Both the position numbers and the translations under genes were made by a program. Of a stretch of DNA of 5,950 nucleotides, positions 1 through 4,682 are shown piece after piece (within the stretch, counting starts at the first letter, position 1; every line of letters starts with the position of its first letter). The notes under the pieces were generated by a model. It was not told the origin of the DNA and did not search any database. It saw only the letters and a program-made list of their open reading frames with translations. Origin of the DNA: an uncultured Magnetococcales bacterium (lineage in GTDB: Bacteria > Pseudomonadota > Magnetococcia > Magnetococcales > Magnetaquicoccaceae); the NCBI GenBank assembly GCA_903913345.1, contig CAIWLA010000085.1:1-5950 (forward strand), given 5' to 3'.

Positions 1-631
1 CTTCCGGTTCCACATGGATATCCGAGGCCTCGTGTCTGACCGCATCGGCCAGCAACGAATCCACCAACCGCACCATGGGATGGCTGAACTCCCCGGAACC
101 AACGGACGAAAGGCTCTCCAGGTCCACGGCTCCGGTCTCCAACTCCCGCATGATCCCTTCCAGGGAGAGTTCAAAGCCGTAATATTTATCGATGGCGCGG
201 CCAATTTCACTCTCGCCGGCCAGCACGGTCTTGATATGGACGCCCGGTTTGAGCTTGGCCCGAATTTTGTCCAGAATGCCGATGTCCGAGGTGTTGGGCA
301 TGGCCACGGTCAAGGTGGTCGTCGGTTCGTCCCAATCCACCGGGATGAAACAGTACCGATCCACCAGTTTTTTGGGGACCAGGTGGACGACTTCCGGGTT
401 GATGCCCACCGTGTCCAGATCGATGCTCTCCTCGTGCAGGACCGCACCCAGCAGATCCCGCATGGTGGCCTCCGGCACCAGGCCCAATTTGACAAAGATC
501 TGTCCGAGATGTTCTTTGGTTTTCTTTTGTTCCAGAAGGGCAATTTCCAGATAATCCTTGGAAATGATCCCCCCGTTCAGCAGCAGTTCACCCAGGCGAA
601 AACGCGGCTTGTCATCAACCGGTTCCGTCAT
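1..631 (-). CDS. mshE: MSHA/type IV pilus extension ATPase, N-terminal part (GspE/PilB/MshE family)
   Basis: Hexameric ATPase of the secretion ATPase superfamily that powers pilin polymerisation at the cytoplasmic face of the inner membrane. Only the first 210 codons are present; the gene runs off the left edge, so the Walker A and B motifs are not visible. Residues 12-35 match the MshEN c-di-GMP motif: R12-L13-G14, hydrophobic 17-18, G21, I22-I23, L28, L32, Q35. Residues 41-64 look like a degenerate second copy starting H-L-G. At about residues 184-210 the family's N2 region ends in the typical sequence ASDIHVEPE. The start is ATG at 631, with GGGGAG nine bases upstream, and it overlaps the stop of the TPR gene by ATGA. 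It is the third gene of the mshL-mshN-mshE operon. The family is secure. MshE rather than PilB or GspE is inferred from the neighbours and the MshEN domain, which some PilB and GspE proteins also carry. Confidence 0.85.
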   Translation of the reverse strand, partial: MTEPVDDKPRFRLGELLLNGGIISKDYLEIALLEQKKTKEHLGQIFVKLGLVPEATMRDLLGAVLHEESIDLDTVGINPEVVHLVPKKLVDRYCFIPVDWDEPTTTLTVAMPNTSDIGILDKIRAKLKPGVHIKTVLAGESEIGRAIDKYYGFELSLEGIMRELETGAVDLESLSSVGSGEFSHPMVRLVDSLLADAVRHEASDIHVEPE

Positions 632-1986
632 TTTGGTTCACTCCCCGGCCTCTGCAATGACTCGACACGACGACGGACCGCCTCCCGGTCAAAGTCCACC
701 TGCATCCAGGGTTCCCGTTCGGCAATGGCGAGGGCTTTGTTGTAATAGACGAGGGCATCGGGCCAGCGATGCAGATGATCCAGGCTGGCCGCCAGATTGA
801 GCAACACCTCTGGATTTTTCTCCTGACTGAGCAGATTGGCATCCGCATAGGCCCCGGATGCCAACGCCCAACGGTGTTCCGTGGCATACATGTTGCCCAG
901 GGCAAAATGGAGATGGCTCGCGTCGGGATGGGTTTGCAACAAGGATTTCAGACGGCTCTCTTCCGCTGCGGCATCGCCACTGCCATTCAATCCGAGCAGG
1001 GCCGTGGCGGCCAGGCTGTTGTTGGGATCCTCCCGCAAGACCCGCTGATACCAAAAACGGGCCTTTTCGGTGCGGCCACGGCGCAGGTTGACAGAGGCCA
1101 CCCCGATCATGGCCGCATGGCTGTGCGGGTCGATTTGCAGTACGGTACGGAACAGCCGTTCCGCCTCGTTCAGATCGCCCTGCTGAAACGCCTGGGCGGC
1201 CTGGTTCAGCCGACTTTCCACCGGTACGGTTGTGCGCCGATCCCGCGCGCCGGAACGGGGCTTTTCACCGGATGATGCCGTTTTTCCTGGCGATTTTTCC
1301 AGAACGAAAACAGCCGCTTGTGGTGGGACGGGTTGTGGTGTCACCGCTTGTGGTGCGACCGGTTGTGGTGCGACCGGTTGTGGTGCGACCGGTTGTGGTG
1401 CGACCGGTTGTGGTGCCGAAGCGGTTTGCGGTTCTGGCCGTTTTTCGGGTGCCAACCCGGCCACTCTCAGGGCGTTGTCTGGTGTTGGCCCGATCGCCGG
1501 TGGTGTGGAATGGTCCGGTTGTTCCATCAGGGTGAAGGCCAAAAGGGTTTCCGTCCCCTCTTCGGGTGGTTTGGGTTGAGCCATGGGGGCAGAGAGAGCA
1601 GGCCCAATCCGCTCACTGAATACATGATCGGCAGAGGCCACGCCCAGCAACAGGAGCATGCCGCTGCCGACCAATGCCAGGCTATAGGTCCGCGCCCTGT
1701 TTGGATACCGTTTGGAACGGATCAATAAACGGATCTTTTCCTTGAACTGCGCCTCATCGTCCTGGTTGTTCGTGGTCTCCAGCCGTCTCTGTCCATTGTC
1801 CTGTGACAACGCATCCATTGTGGGGGGCTGCGTTTTTGGCCAGGAGATCGATCCGGACCGGTTTTCGGTCAGACGGACAGCCCCCCTTTTGGGCGGCCAT
1901 TCCAGATCCGATCTCCTGGTCTCTGGCCGTTTTGGGTCGTCGCGGAGCCTTTCCGCCGATTTCAATGCCTCCATCAGCAGACTCAT
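628..1986 (-). CDS. mshN: MshN-like membrane-anchored TPR protein of the MSHA pilus cluster
   Basis: Predicted 452-residue bitopic inner-membrane protein. A charged cytoplasmic N-terminus (1-100) opens with MSLLMEALKSAE, an opening I associate with MshN-like pilus proteins. One transmembrane helix follows at about 101-118 (YSLALVGSG...LLLLGVAS). Next is a Pro/Ala/Gln-rich periplasmic stalk with a PQPVA repeat at about 191-223. The C-terminus (about 256-425) holds TPR-type helical pairs, for example AFQQGDLNEAERLFRTVLQI and ALGNMYATEHRWALASGAYA. TPRs bind proteins, so a scaffold role between the ATPase/platform and the secretin is likely but inferred. ATG at 1986 is preferred over the in-frame ATG nine codons upstream because it gives the family-like N-terminus and a 4-bp ATGA overlap with the mshL stop. 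Its own stop overlaps mshE in the same way. The mshN name rests on domain layout and position between mshL and mshE; a generic TPR pilus protein is the alternative. Confidence 0.8.
   Translation of the reverse strand: MSLLMEALKSAERLRDDPKRPETRRSDLEWPPKRGAVRLTENRSGSISWPKTQPPTMDALSQDNGQRRLETTNNQDDEAQFKEKIRLLIRSKRYPNRARTYSLALVGSGMLLLLGVASADHVFSERIGPALSAPMAQPKPPEEGTETLLAFTLMEQPDHSTPPAIGPTPDNALRVAGLAPEKRPEPQTASAPQPVAPQPVAPQPVAPQPVAPQAVTPQPVPPQAAVFVLEKSPGKTASSGEKPRSGARDRRTTVPVESRLNQAAQAFQQGDLNEAERLFRTVLQIDPHSHAAMIGVASVNLRRGRTEKARFWYQRVLREDPNNSLAATALLGLNGSGDAAAEESRLKSLLQTHPDASHLHFALGNMYATEHRWALASGAYADANLLSQEKNPEVLLNLAASLDHLHRWPDALVYYNKALAIAEREPWMQVDFDREAVRRRVESLQRPGSEPK
641..646 (-). promoter_or_regulatory. 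Ribosome binding site of mshE inside the MshN-like gene
   Basis: GGGGAG on the minus strand, nine bases before ATG 631, within the last codons of the upstream gene. Together with the ATGA overlap it fits coupled translation. Confidence 0.6.
1316..1417 (-). repeat. 15-bp in-frame tandem repeat in the MshN-like gene
   Basis: On the plus strand the unit is GGTTGTGGTGCGACC. Perfect copies lie at 1361-1375, 1376-1390 and 1391-1405, with near-copies at 1316, 1331 and 1346 and a partial copy at 1406. On the coding strand it encodes the Pro-Gln-Pro-Val-Ala repeat of the stalk just outside the membrane. The unit is a multiple of three, so copy-number change alters stalk length without breaking the frame. 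Confidence 0.93.
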
Positions 1987-3809
1987 GGTGTCACCACCCC
2001 GGTTTGGTCCCAATAGTTGTCAAACGGTCGGTCATGAAAAAGGTGGCGTTCCTGGGTGCCCATTTTGCGCAGATCATCGGTTTCATTGAGAATGATCGGA
2101 CGCAGGAAAATAACCAGCTCTTTCTTGGTATTGCCATCGTTCCGGTAACTGAACAGTGGACCGACAAAGGGCAATTGGGAGAGGATGGGCACACCGTCCA
2201 TGTTTTTGTTCGTCTCGTCCTGCATCAGGCCACCCATGACCGCCACCTGTCCACTGGTCACCCGCAGGACGGAATCCATCTCCTGAACCTGGATGACCGG
2301 CACCTGTGGTGGTGTAAACGCGGCTCCGGTCAAATTGGTGCGCATGTTGGGATCGGGATTGTCCACCCACTGGGAGATGCGCTGGAGTGTGGGCCGGATA
2401 TTCATGGTGATGATTTCATTGTCATCGATTTGTGGGGTGACCTGCATGATAAATCCCACCGGTGCGGTGCGGACCAGGGTCTGCGTGGTGCCGGGGATGA
2501 GGGTTTGCGCCCCGCCATTGGAGGTTTGTATCGTTGCCGGCGTCACCTTGATTTCAAAGTAGACCTGATTGGTCGTGACCCGCAACACTGCTGTCTGATT
2601 GTTGAGTACCGTCACCTTGGGGGTGGAGACGACTTTGGCATTGCCAAACTGGGACAACAGACGCACGGTGGCGGTCAGGTCGCGTCCTCCGAGCACACCA
2701 CTCAGGAAGGGTATTTTGGTTCGATTGAGGGTCAAGGAGAGGTTGGGCGGCGCAATCAGATTTTTGTTGAGCAGGGATTGACTGTTATTCGGATCCGCTG
2801 CACCGCTTCCCGCCTCCAGCAGGCCCCAGTCAACCCCCCCCTGGTAGGAATCGGACAGCTCAACCGAGACAACCGTGGCCTCAATGAAAACCTGGCGGGC
2901 CGCGATGCGCATGATGCGATCGATGAATGCCTGGATCTGCTTGTGCTGCCGATTGGTGGCCAATACATTGACAACGCCAGTCGCCCGATTCAAGACCACC
3001 TTCGGGTTGGCCAGCGGGTTGGCCGCCGGGTTGGTGGCCGGGTTGGTGGCCGGGTTGATCGCATTGCCTGTGTTGGCAGCGGCCGTGCCGCCCTCCTTCT
3101 CCCCTGGGGATTCGACCATATGCAGAATATTGGTCACCAGATTGTCCCAGAAATCCATCGCGGAATCGGAAGAGGTCAGGGTGACCCGTGATCCATTGCC
3201 ACCGTCGGCCCCGCCCTCCGAAGTGGCCATCTGGGTGGAAACCGACATGCCCGACTGTGAGGACCGTTTGGTCTGGAGGTAGTTTAACGAATAACTGCGG
3301 CGGAACGGTTTGTCCGGGGTGATGAGAATGACGGAATCCTTGATCTGGTATTGCAAATGGGTCTGCTCGACGATGCGATCCAGAATGGCGGGCAATGTCT
3401 GGTTGACGGCATTGAGGGTGATCCGGTCATCGATGCCGGGATAGATGTCCACATTCAGTTCGGCGTCTCTGGCCAGGGAGAACAATACCTCCCGGAGCGG
3501 TGCATCGACCATGGAAACGGTATAGGTGGCCAGAGGGAGTCTGGATTCATCCGCCGGGAGGAGAAACGGCGTACTGCCGGCGATGGAAGGGATCGGGGCC
3601 TCTGCCAGTGGAGTGGCCGCCGGGGGTGACGGTTCCGATGACGGAGCGTTGGCGGTCTTCTGTTCCACAGGGGTCGCTGCACCGTCGGTTGCCACCGGGG
3701 AGGCGGTTCGGGTCGGCGTCATGCAGCCCGCCAGAAGCAGGCCAGCCGCCAGCACAGAGACCGGGATAACCGTGCCATATCCCAACAAAAATCTATTATG
3801 ATTCAGCAT
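1983..3809 (-). CDS. mshL: MSHA pilus secretin, outer-membrane lipoprotein (MshL/PilQ family)
   Basis: 608-residue outer-membrane secretin forming the ring through which the pilus leaves the cell. Residues 1-28 are a lipoprotein signal peptide with lipobox L26-A27-G28-C29; Met at +2 fits outer-membrane sorting. A Ser/Pro/Ala-rich linker (30-90) is followed by an STN-like domain (about 95-165, YTVSMVDAPLREVLFSLARD...). A periplasmic N-domain (about 170-305) follows, interrupted by an Asn-Pro-rich repeat (252-269). The conserved secretin domain (about 375-573) ends with the family signature VPILSQLPFVGPLF (540-553) and KKELVIFLRPII. Length and order match MshL. ATG at 3809 is chosen over one 11 codons upstream because it gives a compact signal peptide and has AGAGGG nine bases upstream. 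The stop overlaps the MshN-like gene by ATGA. The secretin call is secure. MshL rather than another PilQ-like secretin is inferred from the lipoprotein N-terminus and the neighbours. Confidence 0.93.
   Translation of the reverse strand: MLNHNRFLLGYGTVIPVSVLAAGLLLAGCMTPTRTASPVATDGAATPVEQKTANAPSSEPSPPAATPLAEAPIPSIAGSTPFLLPADESRLPLATYTVSMVDAPLREVLFSLARDAELNVDIYPGIDDRITLNAVNQTLPAILDRIVEQTHLQYQIKDSVILITPDKPFRRSYSLNYLQTKRSSQSGMSVSTQMATSEGGADGGNGSRVTLTSSDSAMDFWDNLVTNILHMVESPGEKEGGTAAANTGNAINPATNPATNPAANPLANPKVVLNRATGVVNVLATNRQHKQIQAFIDRIMRIAARQVFIEATVVSVELSDSYQGGVDWGLLEAGSGAADPNNSQSLLNKNLIAPPNLSLTLNRTKIPFLSGVLGGRDLTATVRLLSQFGNAKVVSTPKVTVLNNQTAVLRVTTNQVYFEIKVTPATIQTSNGGAQTLIPGTTQTLVRTAPVGFIMQVTPQIDDNEIITMNIRPTLQRISQWVDNPDPNMRTNLTGAAFTPPQVPVIQVQEMDSVLRVTSGQVAVMGGLMQDETNKNMDGVPILSQLPFVGPLFSYRNDGNTKKELVIFLRPIILNETDDLRKMGTQERHLFHDRPFDNYWDQTGVVTP
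3004..3057 (-). repeat. 12-bp in-frame tandem repeat in mshL
   Basis: About four and a half 12-bp units, each beginning GGGTTGG on the plus strand (for example GGGTTGGTGGCC twice). They encode the tetrapeptides NPAT, NPAT, NPAA and NPLA at residues 252-269. It lies in a Gly/Ala/Asn linker within the periplasmic N-domain region, where length variation should be tolerated. Confidence 0.9.
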
Positions 3810-3980
3810 ATGAAACGACCCTCTACGGCGGTTTTGTGCCATTCAGGCCATGAAATTTCTCTTGGGCAGAGGTCATGACCGACAGAACCCAGTGGAGGAT
3901 ACGCAATTCTTGCGCCGGTTGGTTTGCCCTGGATTGAGCCGAGCGGGGGGATGACGTTCAAAAAACGAGGCAGAGTTCCG
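3810..3980 (-). other. Intergenic leader upstream of mshL
   Basis: A 171-base gap between the DUF4351-like gene and mshL, and the most likely place for the operon promoter. I find no convincing -35/-10 pair and no clear terminator hairpin for the upstream gene. It holds a perfect 10-bp palindrome, GGTCATGACC (3871-3880), which could be an operator, and a short 4-3-4 inverted repeat, GCAATTCTTGC (3903-3913). Confidence 0.4.
3819..3824 (-). promoter_or_regulatory. Ribosome binding site of mshL
   Basis: AGAGGG on the minus strand, nine bases before ATG 3809. It decides for this start over the in-frame ATG at 3842, which would place extra charged residues before the signal peptide and has no clear Shine-Dalgarno sequence. 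Confidence 0.65.
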
Positions 3981-4682
3981 TCACGAAAAATCCGCGAGTA
4001 CACTCTCCAGGGTTGGGGCATCCAGGATTCGAAGACTCCACTCCTCCAACGAGGATTGTTTGGCCTTGGCAATCTTGACACTGGCCCATGCAGGCAGTTC
4101 GCCGAAGCGGTGTTGAAGGAGACGGGTCAGAACAGCCGCCTCGCCTTCCTGTCGGCCTTCCTGTCGGCCTTCCTGTCGGCCTTCCCGATGTTCTTGCACT
4201 AGGCGATGCTCAAATTTCGGCAGGGAAAAAAGCTCTTCATCGGGCGTTGTGTCCACCAACAAATCGAGCCATTCTTTCCCAAGCTGGGTGACGTACTCGG
4301 GGGTGATCCCTTCCATCTCTGGACTATTCAATGAACCTTTCATGAGCAATCTCCATAAACCGACAATGGTCCGACCAAATGCAACGGAGAGTCTGAACAA
4401 TCCAGCATGCTTGATTGTCTCAAACGCCTTTTTTCGTTCTTCCTGGCGACTGGCAAAGCACTTCAAAGGGGCGTTGTGGATTTCATCGGCCAGTTCGTTC
4501 AGAAGGATCAACCGAAACGGGCAATGTTTGCAAGGAACACTTTTCGCAAGACCCTTTCCATCAATTGGGTGTGTCGTGCGCGACAGGGGCCATTTTTCTT
4601 TCGGTATGTAATTTGCTTGATTCAGACCCAATCGACCATCCGGTCCAGCGTCAAGTCGGCCTCCCTGGCTGGAGCACTTCAT
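3981..4682 (-). CDS. DUF4351-like C-terminal protein, probable remnant of an Rpn-type putative transposase/nuclease
   Basis: Up to 233 residues from ATG 4682, or 248 from ATG 4727. The C-terminal ~70 residues resemble DUF4351, the tail of many Rpn/YhgA-like PD-(D/E)XK putative transposases: an EGRQ repeat, then EAAVLTRLLQHRFGELPAW and, at the end, RILDAPTLESVLADF. The middle (KEWLDLLVDTTPDEELFSLPKFEHRLVQEHREG) is helical and charged. Further upstream, PCKHCPF and LILLNELADEIHN are family-like, but I do not recognise them. No Rpn nuclease core is present, and the position where it would lie is occupied by the oppositely oriented mshM, so this is probably a truncated remnant. The start is uncertain: ATG 4682 has AAGGG seven bases upstream, but that lies antisense to the first conserved codons of mshM, so the real start may be further inside or the gene may be dead. 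By eye the 4320-4620 part is more AT-rich than its neighbours, which suggests transfer. Confidence 0.5.
   Translation of the reverse strand: MKCSSQGGRLDAGPDGRLGLNQANYIPKEKWPLSRTTHPIDGKGLAKSVPCKHCPFRLILLNELADEIHNAPLKCFASRQEERKKAFETIKHAGLFRLSVAFGRTIVGLWRLLMKGSLNSPEMEGITPEYVTQLGKEWLDLLVDTTPDEELFSLPKFEHRLVQEHREGRQEGRQEGRQEGEAAVLTRLLQHRFGELPAWASVKIAKAKQSSLEEWSLRILDAPTLESVLADFS
4144..4191 (-). repeat. 12-bp in-frame repeat encoding (EGRQ)n in the DUF4351-like gene
   Basis: Three identical units CCTTCCTGTCGG at 4144-4155, 4156-4167 and 4168-4179, plus a decayed fourth unit (CCTTCCCGATGT). They encode REGRQEGRQEGRQEG, a charged helical linker that typically precedes DUF4351 in Rpn-type proteins. This supports the family assignment of the surrounding reading frame. 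Confidence 0.9.
4671..4674 (+). promoter_or_regulatory. Ribosome binding site of mshM
   Basis: GGAG six bases before ATG 4681. It supports the start that gives the conserved YQPFFNLKEPPF opening of the ExeA/MshM group. Confidence 0.6.

Noticed and set aside
14..745. 243-codon open frame on the plus strand
   Set aside because: Antisense to mshE and the end of the MshN-like gene; the minus-strand product has clear MshEN and ATPase N2 sequence.
1316..1417. Repeats as a possible CRISPR array
   Set aside because: Units are 15 bp with no unique spacers and they are in frame with a coding region; the same holds for the repeats at 3004-3057 and 4144-4191.
1230..1728. Repetitive plus-strand frames (Val/Arg, Gly/Cys or Leu/Trp repeats)
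   Set aside because: They are alternate readings of the 15-bp repeat encoding the PQPVA stalk on the minus strand.
1803..3191. 462-codon open frame on the plus strand
   Set aside because: It lies antisense to the start of the MshN-like gene and most of mshL, whose protein is clearly a conserved secretin. Its translation is His/Gly/Asp-rich with no recognisable domain, as expected from the reverse strand of a GC-rich gene.
3826..3842. Sigma-54-like TGGCAC on the minus strand upstream of mshL
   Set aside because: The required GC of the -12 element is missing at the correct spacing (CC is found), and the site is too close to the start codon.
3803..4081. 92-codon minus-strand frame across the mshL leader
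   Set aside because: It overlaps the end of the DUF4351-like gene and the mshL start in another frame. The two PPLGS-like stretches look coincidental and no family is recognised.
4661..4674. CTCC...GGAG hairpin that might hide the mshM ribosome binding site
   Set aside because: Only four base pairs with no extension on either side; too weak to support a regulatory claim.
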